DNA of 64,000 nucleotides from Brevibacillus formosus (lineage in GTDB: Bacteria > Bacillota > Bacilli > Brevibacillales > Brevibacillaceae), in NCBI RefSeq assembly GCF_003013405.1, contig NZ_PXZL01000009.1, positions 62,001-126,000 of the forward strand. The letters are read 5' to 3'. Below the pieces are notes generated by a model. That model had not been told where the DNA came from and searched no databases. It was given only the letters and a program-made list of their open reading frames with translations. Positions 8,218 to 16,685 of this stretch are shown one piece after another. Both the position numbers and the translations under genes were made by a program. The stretch's first letter is position 1, and every line of letters starts with the position of its first letter.

Positions 8218-9849
8218 ATGAAAAAAGGATTGCTCGCTTTTGCCGCATTGCTGGCACTCGCTGTGCCTGCGCTTTCTGCGTGCGGCAGCGATAAACCGGC
8301 TGCTTCTTCCGATCAACAGACGGGGACAGCCGTCAAACAAGTCATGACCGCTAACCTGCGGGGCGAACCATACACATTAGACCCGGCATTCGCTTCCGAT
8401 ACCACCTCGTACTGGGTGATTGACCATCTGTACGAAGGATTGTACCGATACAGCCAGAATGGGGACATCAGCGAAGGCGCAGCCGAAAAGGTGGAAGTCT
8501 CCCCGGACGGCAAAACCTACACGTTTACCTTGCGCCCCGAGATGAAATGGTCGAACGGCGATCCGTTGACCGCGCATGATTACGAATACTCCTGGAAGCG
8601 CGTGCTGAATCCGCAGACTGCCGCCTATGAACCATCCGCACTCTACTACATACAAGGCGCGGAGGCATACAACACGGGCAAAGGCAGCGTAGAGGACGTT
8701 CAGATCAAGGCAAAGGATGACCGAACACTCATCGTTGGGCTGAAAGACCCGATCACCTATTTCCCGAAAATCATGATGAGTCGCGCCTATCTGCCCGTGA
8801 ACAAGAAAGTCGTGGATGCAGACAAAAACTGGGCGGCCGAAGCGAAAGGCATCGTGACCAATGGCCCGTACACGGTAGAGAGTTGGGACCACAACAGTCA
8901 GCTGACAATCGCCAAAAGCCAGAGTTATTGGGAGAAAGAAGAGGTAACGATGGACACCGTCCATTTCAAGATGGTAAACGAAGCGACCACCTATTACCAG
9001 ATGTTCAAGACAGGAGCGCTTGACCTGATTGACTCCCTACCGATTGATGTGATTGAGCAGGAAAAAGAAAAAGAAGAGTACAAATCATTCCCGGACTACA
9101 GCATTTATACGTACACGTTTAACGTAGAGGAAAAGCCGTTTACTAATGCGAAAATTCGTCAGGCCTTTTCCTACGCGATCGACAGGGACATCCTGACGAA
9201 TAACGTGACCAAGGGAGGCCAGCTCCCAGCGTACGGTTATACGCCATTTGGGGTGAAAACTCCTTCGGGCAAAGACTTCCGAGAAGAAGTGGCGCCTTAC
9301 TATCAGTTTGATCCGAACAAGGCGAAGCAGCTCCTGGCTGAAGGCTTGAAGGAAGAAGGATGGACAGAGCTTCCTCCGATTACATTGAAATACAGCACCG
9401 CGGAAAACCACAAGAAGATCGCCGAAGCGCTGCAAGAAATGTTCAAGCAAAATTTAGGCGTGCAAGTGAAGCTGGAAAATCAGGAGTGGAAAACATACAT
9501 CGATACGTTCAAGCAGAAAAACTTCCAGATTGCCCGCATGGGTTGGGGCGGCGATTACCTCGATCCGCTCGCGATGCTGGAGCTGTATACAGGGAAAAGC
9601 TCCCGCAACTTCACCAACTGGGCCAATCCGAAATTTGACGAGCTGATCGAAAAAGCAAAGGTCGAGCAAAACGAGGAAGCACACATGAAGCTTCTGCACG
9701 ACGCTGAAACCATTTTGATGCAGGACATGCCAGTCATCCCGGTTTATTTTAATAACGAAAACTATCTCAACAGCAAAAAGATCGATGGCATCCGCTTCAG
9801 TGTAACCGGGACACCGGACCTGCGTTGGGCGAAAAGAGTGGCAGAGTAA
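8218..9849 (+). CDS. Oligopeptide-binding lipoprotein (OppA/DppE type, SBP_bac_5)
   Basis: A 543-residue extracellular solute-binding protein anchored by lipid. A basic start (MKKGL), a hydrophobic core and the lipobox LSAC put the modified cysteine near residue 22. The family landmarks EPYTLDPAF, the FTLRPEMKWSNGDPLTAHDY stretch and repeated aromatic pocket residues fit the OppA group rather than the short DppA group. It closes the riboswitch operon, 27 bases after the second ATPase, with AAGGAGG upstream. The bound peptide cannot be read from sequence. The SAM switch points to methionine-containing peptides. Confidence 0.93.
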   Translation: MKKGLLAFAALLALAVPALSACGSDKPAASSDQQTGTAVKQVMTANLRGEPYTLDPAFASDTTSYWVIDHLYEGLYRYSQNGDISEGAAEKVEVSPDGKTYTFTLRPEMKWSNGDPLTAHDYEYSWKRVLNPQTAAYEPSALYYIQGAEAYNTGKGSVEDVQIKAKDDRTLIVGLKDPITYFPKIMMSRAYLPVNKKVVDADKNWAAEAKGIVTNGPYTVESWDHNSQLTIAKSQSYWEKEEVTMDTVHFKMVNEATTYYQMFKTGALDLIDSLPIDVIEQEKEKEEYKSFPDYSIYTYTFNVEEKPFTNAKIRQAFSYAIDRDILTNNVTKGGQLPAYGYTPFGVKTPSGKDFREEVAPYYQFDPNKAKQLLAEGLKEEGWTELPPITLKYSTAENHKKIAEALQEMFKQNLGVQVKLENQEWKTYIDTFKQKNFQIARMGWGGDYLDPLAMLELYTGKSSRNFTNWANPKFDELIEKAKVEQNEEAHMKLLHDAETILMQDMPVIPVYFNNENYLNSKKIDGIRFSVTGTPDLRWAKRVAE

Positions 9850-9880
9850 CGTTTAATAAAAGGCAGTCGTAATCTACGAT

Positions 9881-9919
9881 AACAAAGAGCAGTTTGCCAA
9901 AAGCAACTGCTCTTTGTTG
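9881..9919 (+). terminator. Hairpin at the end of the riboswitch operon
   Basis: A perfect 14-base stem, AACAAAGAGCAGTT (9881-9894) with AACTGCTCTTTGTT (9905-9918), around a ten-base loop. There is no long T tract after the stem, but the 3' arm is itself T-rich. It separates the transporter operon from the aminopeptidase gene. Confidence 0.75.
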
Positions 9920-10102
9920 AAACTCGTTTCCCAAATCATGAAAGTATTCTAAAATATAGGAGAAGGGAGGATACATGACGATTTATCAAAGTGAAATAGG
10001 TTTGATAATTGTCAGATTATACTGAACTATAAGTGATCAATAGCGCTTTCACAAGCTATATCAATCTATGAAGAAAATTATGAACGAAGGGGTATAAAAC
10101 AA

Positions 10103-11377
10103 ATGACAATAACCATGACTTCAAAAGAGTTCATCAATCGCCGTCAAAAGCTCGCGGAAAAAATGCCTGACCACAGCGTACTTGTCCTATTTTCGGGGGT
10201 TGTCAAGACACGCAGCAATGATGATAAATATCTGTTTTCACCGAACCGCAACTTCTATTATCTAACCGGCATCGCGCGCAGCAACCTCATTCTCATGATC
10301 ACGAAACGCGCTGGCATCGTGAACGAAACGCTATTTCTTCAGCGTCCAAATGAACTCGAAGCGAAATGGACAGGGGCCGTTTTATCGGATCAAGAAGCGA
10401 AAGAGCTGTCTGGTATCGAACACTTCGACTATCTCGATGAATGGCTGGAGTCATTTGGAACCTTTATGAGGCGCTGCGAAGGCAAGTGCTCGCTCTATCT
10501 TGACTTGTATCGCTATCTGTGGAGCGACGAGCTGACCCTAGCAGATACTTTTGCCGAAGACGCGCAGAAGAAATACCGGACTCTGCAGATTCACGATGCG
10601 GGCCCGTGGCTGAAAGAACTGCGTATGGTGAAGAGTCCGGCAGAGATTGAAGAAATCCAACGTGCGATTGCGATTACGGATGAAGCAATCCGGCGCATGT
10701 GGTCGCATGCACGTCCTGGAATCATGGAATATGAGCTAGAGGCCCACTATGATTTCACGTTGAAGTCGCATGGTGTTCGCGAGCTTCCTTATTTACCCAT
10801 CATTGCTAGCGGTATCAATGCTACTATCTTGCACTATGAAGCGAATAATCAGCGTGCAGAAGATGGTGACCTGGTCCTCCTTGACCTCGGTGCAGCATCG
10901 AACTACTATGCGGCTGATATTTCGCGAACATTTCCCGTGAATGGTCGCTTTACAGAACGTCAGAAAGCGATCTATCAACTCGTGCTCGAAGCAGAAATCA
11001 AGACTATCGAAGCAGTCAAGCCTGGTGTCACACTTTCACAACTCAATGATGTCACAAAACAAGTCCTGACAGACGGCCTGTTACGTCTCGGTCTCATCCA
11101 AGAGAGCAGTCAGCTGTCCAAATACTACTATCATTCCGTGGCTCATCACCTTGGACTGGATACGCATGATGTCTCGGATTACAGTGCTGCTTTGGAACCA
11201 GGTATGGTGATCACGATTGAACCTGGCCTGTACATAGAGGAAGAAGCGATTGGCATTCGGATTGAAGATAATGTGCTAGTAACAGAAGACGGCTGCGAGG
11301 TGCTCTCAGCGCAGATCCCGAAGGAAATCGAAGAAGTGGAATTGTTGGTTGGGAAAAATGATAAAGAAATGTCTTAA
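10103..11377 (+). CDS. M24-family Xaa-Pro aminopeptidase
   Basis: A 424-residue dinuclear metallopeptidase expected to release N-terminal residues that precede proline. The N-terminal domain (about 1-170) has the NFYYLTGI element of aminopeptidase P. The C-terminal pita-bread domain shows the metal ligands in order: LLDLGA and ADISRTF (two Asp), HHLGLDTHD (His), ITIEPGLY (Glu) and GIRIEDNVLV (Glu). ATG 10103 is chosen on GAAGGGG about ten bases upstream; ATG 10115 is a possible internal start. It stands downstream of, but is separated by a hairpin from, the peptide transporter, and would process imported peptides in the cytoplasm. Confidence 0.92.
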   Translation: MTITMTSKEFINRRQKLAEKMPDHSVLVLFSGVVKTRSNDDKYLFSPNRNFYYLTGIARSNLILMITKRAGIVNETLFLQRPNELEAKWTGAVLSDQEAKELSGIEHFDYLDEWLESFGTFMRRCEGKCSLYLDLYRYLWSDELTLADTFAEDAQKKYRTLQIHDAGPWLKELRMVKSPAEIEEIQRAIAITDEAIRRMWSHARPGIMEYELEAHYDFTLKSHGVRELPYLPIIASGINATILHYEANNQRAEDGDLVLLDLGAASNYYAADISRTFPVNGRFTERQKAIYQLVLEAEIKTIEAVKPGVTLSQLNDVTKQVLTDGLLRLGLIQESSQLSKYYYHSVAHHLGLDTHDVSDYSAALEPGMVITIEPGLYIEEEAIGIRIEDNVLVTEDGCEVLSAQIPKEIEEVELLVGKNDKEMS

Positions 11378-11438
11378 GTACCTTCCAAAAAAACCCATTT
11401 AATTGTAAAATAAAGCAAAACAAAAAGGGTGATCCATT

Positions 11439-12830
11439 ATGGGGGGACTGCTAGGGACATTGCACCAGTCGCTGCGGTCAGAAATCGAACAACATCGGCG
11501 AGCGCGCGGTTATACATTGAGCAAACTAGGGGACTTAACTGGTATTAATCCGGGGACATTGAGTGAGATTCTAAATGGGAATCCGCCTCGGGCTATCACC
11601 ATAGGTCAATTAGACGCGCTCGCTGTGGTGTTTGGCTATGAGCCAGGCTGGATGTATGAACTATATCCCGATGAATGTCTATACGAAGGAAAAATCTCGC
11701 GCCCCCGATTATTACCTTACCTGATTCGAAGTGCTGAGAATGGGCGAAAGGATTGCATCGAAGCTGTTGCCTCCCAATTGCTGGAGAATCCCAAAAATAT
11801 CTCCATCCTTTTTACTGTGGCGGAGCAATTATATGAGGATGGAAAACTGGGAAAGGCGGTGCCATTCTATGAGTACGTAATTGAGAATGAGAAAGATAGC
11901 TACTCTACCCAGTTTGTGATGAGTCACTACCGATTATTTCAGGCAATTCTCGGGACAAATGCTGATGAAAATGATAAAGCTGTTATTCGCTTTTCGCCAT
12001 ATCGAAAGCGATTACCAGAAACGGATCAACTAGATGCTTTATTAAATTTGGCGAAGGTTTGTTTTACTTTGCAAAAATGGAGTGAAGCAGAAACCTACGC
12101 AGATGAGCTGCGAGAGCTTTCCAAAATTATCTATCAAGACGAGCTGCAAAAACATAGAAAAAATAGAGCAACAGAGTTGATAAAAACAGAACGTCCGCTC
12201 GTCTACTACTATGGAATGGGTTATTTATATAAAGGATTAGTCCTACAGATGCAAGGCGCCTACTCCCAATCCAAAGAATATGTACAAGCATACGCTGATT
12301 TACATTGGTTTGAACTTCTTGACGATGAAGGGATAACAATCGTTGAGCGGTTTGCTGTCTTTGCGAAGGCCAATTTTTACACACTGGAAGTATTAATGGG
12401 GAATGAAGAAATCATTAAGGAATATACCAACTATCTGGCGGAGCAGCCTGTTGAAATACTTCCGGGCCTCGTTACGATTATGGAAGCTGCTAATAAATAT
12501 CATTTTTGTGTGGATGAGGTTTTATTACGCCTCTCTGAAGATATTGCTAGATTCCATGAACGAACGTTGTTGGTTAATATGGTTCAGCATCTCCAATATC
12601 GATATCAGAAAGCAAAATATGATTTTACAAAGGGTCGCATTCAAAGTGGACTCAATGAAACCCTGAACTGCTTGGTTCTATCGGATTTGATGAATCGACA
12701 TTATGATGCTCTGCAATGTGTACAGTTGTTTGAAAAATATCGCCATCTTGCCTCGCCATCACAAATCCTCCAATATCAGACCATTGTCATTGGAGAGAAG
12801 AAGGCTGAAGCTACATTTATAAATCACTAA
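11439..12830 (+). CDS. XRE-TPR regulator, putative RRNPP quorum-sensing receptor
   Basis: A 463-residue protein. Residues about 14-72 form an XRE helix-turn-helix (YTLSKLGDLTGINPGTLSEI, then a second-helix LDALAVVFGYE). The remainder is almost entirely alpha-helical with TPR-like pairs, for example AKVCFTLQKWSEAETYADEL and YYGMGYLYKGLVLQMQGAY. HTH plus a long TPR array is the layout of PlcR/NprR-type receptors, which bind re-imported signalling peptides. The length is close to NprR. A 42-residue secreted-peptide gene starts 20 bases after its stop, which is the hallmark position of a cognate propeptide. Target genes are unknown. A non-quorum TPR regulator is the alternative. Confidence 0.82.
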   Translation: MGGLLGTLHQSLRSEIEQHRRARGYTLSKLGDLTGINPGTLSEILNGNPPRAITIGQLDALAVVFGYEPGWMYELYPDECLYEGKISRPRLLPYLIRSAENGRKDCIEAVASQLLENPKNISILFTVAEQLYEDGKLGKAVPFYEYVIENEKDSYSTQFVMSHYRLFQAILGTNADENDKAVIRFSPYRKRLPETDQLDALLNLAKVCFTLQKWSEAETYADELRELSKIIYQDELQKHRKNRATELIKTERPLVYYYGMGYLYKGLVLQMQGAYSQSKEYVQAYADLHWFELLDDEGITIVERFAVFAKANFYTLEVLMGNEEIIKEYTNYLAEQPVEILPGLVTIMEAANKYHFCVDEVLLRLSEDIARFHERTLLVNMVQHLQYRYQKAKYDFTKGRIQSGLNETLNCLVLSDLMNRHYDALQCVQLFEKYRHLASPSQILQYQTIVIGEKKAEATFINH

Positions 12831-12850
12831 AAAGATGATAAGTAGAGAGG

Positions 12851-12979
12851 ATGAAAAAAATGAAATATGTATTCCTTGCACTTCTGCTAACGTTTGGGTT
12901 TAGCAGTGGCATCGTTTTTGAACCCCAAAAGTCTGACAAAACACGCGTCATTAATTATCAGCATGGGGCAGATTTTTAG
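12851..12979 (+). CDS. Small secreted propeptide, putative quorum-sensing signal
   Basis: A 42-residue frame starts at ATG 12851 (AGAGAGG just upstream) with a second possible ATG at 12860. The N-terminus is a clean signal peptide: MKKMKY, then the hydrophobic core VFLALLLTFGF and a small-residue SSG region. The tail after about residue 21 is short and polar and ends VINYQHGADF. Size, signal sequence and position right after an XRE-TPR receptor match Phr/NprX/PapR-type propeptides. The tail would be cut outside the cell and re-imported by an oligopeptide permease. The mature pheromone cannot be fixed by eye. The C-terminal five to ten residues are the usual choice. Confidence 0.68.
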   Translation: MKKMKYVFLALLLTFGFSSGIVFEPQKSDKTRVINYQHGADF

Positions 12980-12998
12980 AAATAGTTGATAAGATACG

Positions 12999-13031
12999 AA
13001 AAAAACATCCTTTCGATAGGATGTTTTTTTC
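12999..13031 (+). terminator. Terminator after the receptor-propeptide pair
   Basis: AAAAAACATCCT pairs with AGGATGTTTTTT around a TTCGAT loop, ending in a run of seven T residues and then CT. It closes the two-gene unit 20 bases after the propeptide stop. Confidence 0.9.
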
Positions 13032-13049
13032 TATTCCATTTTTTCTTAC

Positions 13050-13079
13050 TTGGTGAATTCTTGCATATTCATTTATAGT
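13050..13079 (+). promoter_or_regulatory. Possible promoter of the Spo0E-like gene
   Basis: TTGGTG (13050-13055) and TATAGT (13074-13079) are separated by 18 bases, between the upstream terminator and the ribosome binding site at about 13106. Confidence 0.4.
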
Positions 13080-13110
13080 TATTAATGTCATATTTTGTAA
13101 ATCATAGGAG

Positions 13111-13389
13111 GTGCTTAACATAAAAGCTATCGCAAGTTCATTAGAAAGGGACGTCTCTGTGCACCCAGGAACATCCCCGAAAAGCAAGTGCACAATCTGG
13201 GGCGCGGGAATAGAAGCAAATCGCCAGCACTTAGATCTAGAAACAAGCATCGAACAACTACGACAACAAATGATTCAATTGGCAGGAAAACATGGTCTTA
13301 CAAGTGACGTAGTTTTGGGGGTAAGTCAGCAATTGGACAAGTATATTGTAATGGCTCAAAACAACCATAAAACGGATAGCATCTGGTAA
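13111..13389 (+). CDS. Spo0E-like aspartyl-phosphate phosphatase family protein
   Basis: The C-terminal half (about residues 50-85) is a Spo0E-type helical hairpin: IEQLRQQMIQLAGKHGL, then DVVLGVSQQLDKYIV with the characteristic SQxLD. Such proteins dephosphorylate Spo0A~P and delay sporulation. The start is unclear. GTG 13111 overlaps the strong site AGGAGG, which is ideally spaced only from an ATA codon at 13120. GTG 13159 has AAAGGGA at a good distance and would give a 76-residue protein. The N-terminal part (cysteine and tryptophan near CTIWGAG) is unlike standard Spo0E proteins. It lies just after the quorum-sensing pair, so the two may both feed sporulation timing. Confidence 0.75.
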   Translation: MLNIKAIASSLERDVSVHPGTSPKSKCTIWGAGIEANRQHLDLETSIEQLRQQMIQLAGKHGLTSDVVLGVSQQLDKYIVMAQNNHKTDSIW

Positions 13390-13416
13390 AGGATTCTACC
13401 AAAAAATGATTGCAAA

Positions 13417-13451
13417 AGAGGAACCCTTAGGAAAAATGGGTTCTTTTTTAC
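13417..13451 (+). terminator. Terminator after the Spo0E-like gene
   Basis: GAACCC and GGGTTC form the stem of a hairpin followed by TTTTTTACTTTC. Confidence 0.75.
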
Positions 13452-13489
13452 TTTCATTTTTACCGCTGGATGGATGCTGATCGCTTTAG

Positions 13490-13535
13490 AGGAACCACCG
13501 AAGGATGAAAAATCCAATGCGGTGGTTCTTTTTTT
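13490..13535 (+). terminator. Second intrinsic terminator, upstream of ddlR
   Basis: GAACCACCG (13492-13500) pairs with CGGTGGTTC (13520-13528), followed by seven T residues. An inner GGAT/ATCC helix lies within the loop. It stands only 44 bases before the ddlR start and could act as a backup terminator or a leader attenuator for ddlR. I see no clear promoter between it and ddlR. Confidence 0.75.
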
Positions 13536-13578
13536 CTCTCGTCTTCCGTGCCATCATTATAGACGGGGGCGATGAAGG

Positions 13579-15054
13579 ATGTTCCAGGATTTCAAGCTTG
13601 TTGGTGACCGGCCAGTCGCGATACAAGTGAAAGAATACGTCAAACGTTTAATAATCAAAGGCGCGCTTCAGGCAGATCAAAAGCTGCCCTCCACACGAGA
13701 AATGAGCAGTCTGCTAAAGGTGAGCCGCAATACAGTCATTGCTGCCTATGAAGGCTTAGAGGATGACGGATTTACGTATACGATTCCGGGAAAAGGAAGC
13801 TATGTAACTGCAATGGTGGGCCATTTGGCTGCGGATAACGAAGGAACTGCCTGGCAAATCGACTGGAAGGCACGAATGAACGAATATGCTATATCTGCTG
13901 TAGAGCTGGACATGATGAAGCAGGGCATTCGCGCTGAAAAAGGAACCATTTCATTCACAAGCATCGCGCCGGATGAACAGTTGTTTGACATGGGCGATGT
14001 AAGGCGAGCTTTTATGGACCGGATGGCAATCGAAGGGCAGGTGCTGCTCAACTACGGCTATGCCAAGGGCTACAAACCACTCATCGATTACTTGATGCGT
14101 TATATGGAAAATAAAGGTGTCGATTTAAGCGGTAAGGATATGGTGATTACAAACGGGTTTACAGAAGGTTTTGACATCGTGTTGTCGGCACTGCGTCCTT
14201 CTACGCGCCGTGGGGCAGCTATTTGTGAAAATCCGACTCATCATACAGCGATCAAGAATTTGAAGCTGCAAGGGTTTGAGATTACCGGCATTCCAATGAG
14301 GAATGATGGTATGGATGTGGAGCAGCTCGAGGCGGTATTGCACAAACAGAACAGTTTCGATCTGGCCTATTTGACTCCTTCCTATCACAATCCAACAGGC
14401 ATTGTCATGTCGCCGGCGAAGCGCAGTGCTGTTATGAAATTACTGATGCACTATCAGATTCCAGTGATCGAGGATGGATTCAATGAGGAGCTGCGCTACT
14501 CGGGAGCGCATGTTGCGCCATTAATCGCGACAGTAGGGCAAGGGAACGGAGTCATCTATATTGGTAGCTTCTCCAAGGTACTGTTTCCTGGATTGCGAGT
14601 GGGCTGGGTGCTCGGAGACAAGGCATTGATCGACAATCTGGAAAGCATGAAACGTGCGCGCACCATTCATACTTCAACCATCGATCAATCGATACTCTAT
14701 CAATATTTGCTGAATGGAAATTTCGATAAATATGTAAAAAAAGCACGTATGGAATATAAGCGCAAATATGAACTGACGAAGGCATGCTGTGAAGCACATC
14801 TCCCTGAGGCGCAGCTATCTGGCGACGGGGGCTTGCATTTGTTTCTTACCTTTCCGTCAGAGGTAAATACACGCCAGCTGCTAGAAGCGTGCATAGAGCA
14901 GGGTGTCATTTTTACACCGGGGGACAAATTTTTTATTCAGGAAGGAACAGGGACGAATACCTTGCGACTAGGTTTTTCACGAGTAACGGATGAGAATATC
15001 GTACGGGGTATTCAGATAATCGGTAAACAGGCGCGTCGATTTCTTGAGACATAA
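13579..15054 (+). CDS. ddlR: MocR/PdxR-type PLP-dependent regulator (DdlR-like)
   Basis: A 491-residue fusion of a GntR winged helix (about 1-75; LPSTREMSSLLKVSRNTVIA) and a class I aminotransferase-fold domain. The PLP-binding lysine is Lys333 in GSFSKVLFPGLRVGW, with YHNPTG near 270 as a cofactor contact. These proteins use PLP and an amino acid as effector rather than doing catalysis. The next gene, 46 bases on, is D-Ala-D-Ala ligase. A MocR protein named DdlR is reported to activate ddl in Brevibacillus brevis, so this is the likely orthologue. The start is ATG 13579. The GAAGGA next to it is poorly spaced, so the start is not firm. Confidence 0.88.
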   Translation: MFQDFKLVGDRPVAIQVKEYVKRLIIKGALQADQKLPSTREMSSLLKVSRNTVIAAYEGLEDDGFTYTIPGKGSYVTAMVGHLAADNEGTAWQIDWKARMNEYAISAVELDMMKQGIRAEKGTISFTSIAPDEQLFDMGDVRRAFMDRMAIEGQVLLNYGYAKGYKPLIDYLMRYMENKGVDLSGKDMVITNGFTEGFDIVLSALRPSTRRGAAICENPTHHTAIKNLKLQGFEITGIPMRNDGMDVEQLEAVLHKQNSFDLAYLTPSYHNPTGIVMSPAKRSAVMKLLMHYQIPVIEDGFNEELRYSGAHVAPLIATVGQGNGVIYIGSFSKVLFPGLRVGWVLGDKALIDNLESMKRARTIHTSTIDQSILYQYLLNGNFDKYVKKARMEYKRKYELTKACCEAHLPEAQLSGDGGLHLFLTFPSEVNTRQLLEACIEQGVIFTPGDKFFIQEGTGTNTLRLGFSRVTDENIVRGIQIIGKQARRFLET

Positions 15055-15100
15055 CGGTTACAAATTGCACAACCATTTAGCAGAAAAATGAGGTGTCATC

Positions 15101-16033
15101 ATGAAGATAGGCGTTATTATGGGTGGTATTTCTTCGGAGCGTGAGGTTTCTCTGAAGACTGGTCAAGAGATGATCAACCATTTGGATCGCAGTCGCTACG
15201 AGGCAGTTCCCATTGTCGTTACGCAACGAGTGGATTTAATCACGCAGGTTCAGCAGGCAGGCATCGATTTCGCGCTGTTGGCGCTGCACGGCCAATATGG
15301 TGAGGATGGCACAGTGCAGGGAGCGCTGGAGATACTCGGTATTCCCTATACAGGAAGCGGTGTCCTGGCAAGCAGCCTTTGCATGAATAAACAACTGTCC
15401 AAGATGCTGTTGAAGACGGCGGGCATTCAAACACCTGCGGGACATTACTGGAGGGACGTTTATGATCCACAGGCGGTGGAGCAATTGGGTTACCCGGTGA
15501 TTGTGAAGCCAAATTTGGGGGGCTCAAGCATCGGTGTCCAGCTTGTGCAAAATGAGAAGGAGCTGCTGTCGGCTGTTCAGGAAGCCAGTTATTTGGATCA
15601 GGGGATCTTGATTGAGCCCTATTTGAAAGGGATGGAGCTAACCTGTGCGATTCTAGATGGCGAGGTACTACCAATTATCGGCATTCGCTCGGCGCATTCA
15701 GAGTGGTTCGACTACCGAGCGAAATATGAGGATGGCGGCGCGGAAGAGAAGGTGACCGAGCTTCCTCCGGTTATCGAGCAGCGTGTACGCGAGGCGGCGC
15801 TCGCCAGCTACCAATTGCTGCAGTGCAAAGTCTATGCAAGGGTTGATATGATTTTGTGTCAGGATATTCCTTACGTGCTAGAAGTGAACACCTTACCGGG
15901 AATGACCGCTAACAGCCTATTTCCAAAGAGTGCAGCTGCAGCAGGCATGACCTTTACACACCTGCTAGACCGTATTATTACGAGCTCGCTCCATGAGCGG
16001 AAACGGGAATGGGGGAGCCCTGCAAACGGATAG
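15101..16033 (+). CDS. ddl: D-alanine-D-alanine ligase
   Basis: A 310-residue ATP-grasp ligase that joins two D-alanines for peptidoglycan precursors in the cytoplasm. The N-terminal signature GGISSEREVSLKTG is clear. LHGQYGEDGTVQGALE follows near 64-79, then YTGSGVLASSLCMNKQLSK, the ATP-grasp KPNLGGSSIGVQ, and the catalytic EVNTLPGMTANSLFPK near the C-terminus. The length is typical. It follows ddlR in the same direction after 46 bases with GAGGTG before ATG 15101. The last 15 residues are polar and look dispensable. Confidence 0.95.
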   Translation: MKIGVIMGGISSEREVSLKTGQEMINHLDRSRYEAVPIVVTQRVDLITQVQQAGIDFALLALHGQYGEDGTVQGALEILGIPYTGSGVLASSLCMNKQLSKMLLKTAGIQTPAGHYWRDVYDPQAVEQLGYPVIVKPNLGGSSIGVQLVQNEKELLSAVQEASYLDQGILIEPYLKGMELTCAILDGEVLPIIGIRSAHSEWFDYRAKYEDGGAEEKVTELPPVIEQRVREAALASYQLLQCKVYARVDMILCQDIPYVLEVNTLPGMTANSLFPKSAAAAGMTFTHLLDRIITSSLHERKREWGSPANG

Positions 16034-16056
16034 CATTTATACTCGTGATCAAACGG

Positions 16057-16092
16057 ATGAGAAACCCTACATATAGTGGGGTTTCTCTTTGT
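16057..16092. terminator. Bidirectional hairpin between ddl and the XRE-cupin gene
   Basis: GAGAAACCC pairs with GGGGTTTCTC around a short loop, with TTTGTTTTC after it on the plus strand. It sits between the converging ends of ddl and the minus-strand regulator. Confidence 0.75.
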
Positions 16093-16094
16093 TT

Positions 16095-16652
16095 TCATTG
16101 ACTGGAGTAGTGAATGACTATGGAACACTTTACAATACAATCTCCGTTGTTCCGATAAATGTGAGGCCTGTCCGCTTTAAAAATAAGAGTATCCTCTGGC
16201 TCAACTACATAAACTTGTTCATTGACAACAACCTCTAGCGTGCCTTCGTTTACGAGAATAAATTCTTCAACCCCAGTTGTATGCGGTTCTGCGATATGCT
16301 CGCATCCCGGTTCGAGGGTTACTGAAAAGATCTCAAACTGTTGTTCAGGATTATAGGGGACAAGTGGATACACACGATATTGTCCGTTATTTTCAATAAT
16401 AGGATTTACTTCCTTCTTTTTTACGATCGTAACATTCGGCTTGTATTGACTAATGAGTGAAGAAAAGGACAAGCGCAGCCCACTAGCTATTTTCCAAAGG
16501 GTTGTGATGGTTGGAGCAGACTTGCCTCTCTCAATTTGTCCTAACATCGTTTTGCTAACCCCTGTTATTTCAGAAGTTTTATCCAAGCTCAAGTTTCTTT
16601 CTTTACGGATACGCTTTATGTTCTCTCCAATATTTGTCTGAAACTCTTCCAT
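16095..16652 (-). CDS. XRE-family regulator with cupin sensor domain
   Basis: A 185-residue protein. Residues about 8-63 are an XRE helix-turn-helix (LSLDKTSEITGVSKTMLGQIERGK). Residues about 105-180 form a cupin barrel with the two motifs around GCEHIAEPHTTGVEEF and DTLIFKADRPHIY. Such regulators usually respond to amino acids or other small metabolites and control the adjacent, divergently transcribed gene. Here that gene, a cysteine-synthase-like fold protein, is reduced to a fragment. The intergenic region holds three palindromes built on a GTATATA-like core, which are candidate operators. Confidence 0.9.
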   Translation of the reverse strand: MEEFQTNIGENIKRIRKERNLSLDKTSEITGVSKTMLGQIERGKSAPTITTLWKIASGLRLSFSSLISQYKPNVTIVKKKEVNPIIENNGQYRVYPLVPYNPEQQFEIFSVTLEPGCEHIAEPHTTGVEEFILVNEGTLEVVVNEQVYVVEPEDTLIFKADRPHIYRNNGDCIVKCSIVIHYSSQ

Positions 16653-16685
16653 AAATGCCCTCCATCAAATTTGGTCGTTATCTTG

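Noticed and set aside
9975-10025. 16-codon frame with AAGGGAGG in front, possible leader peptide before the aminopeptidase gene
   Set aside because: No attenuator hairpin, no codon run typical of leaders, and the frame is too short to tell from chance.
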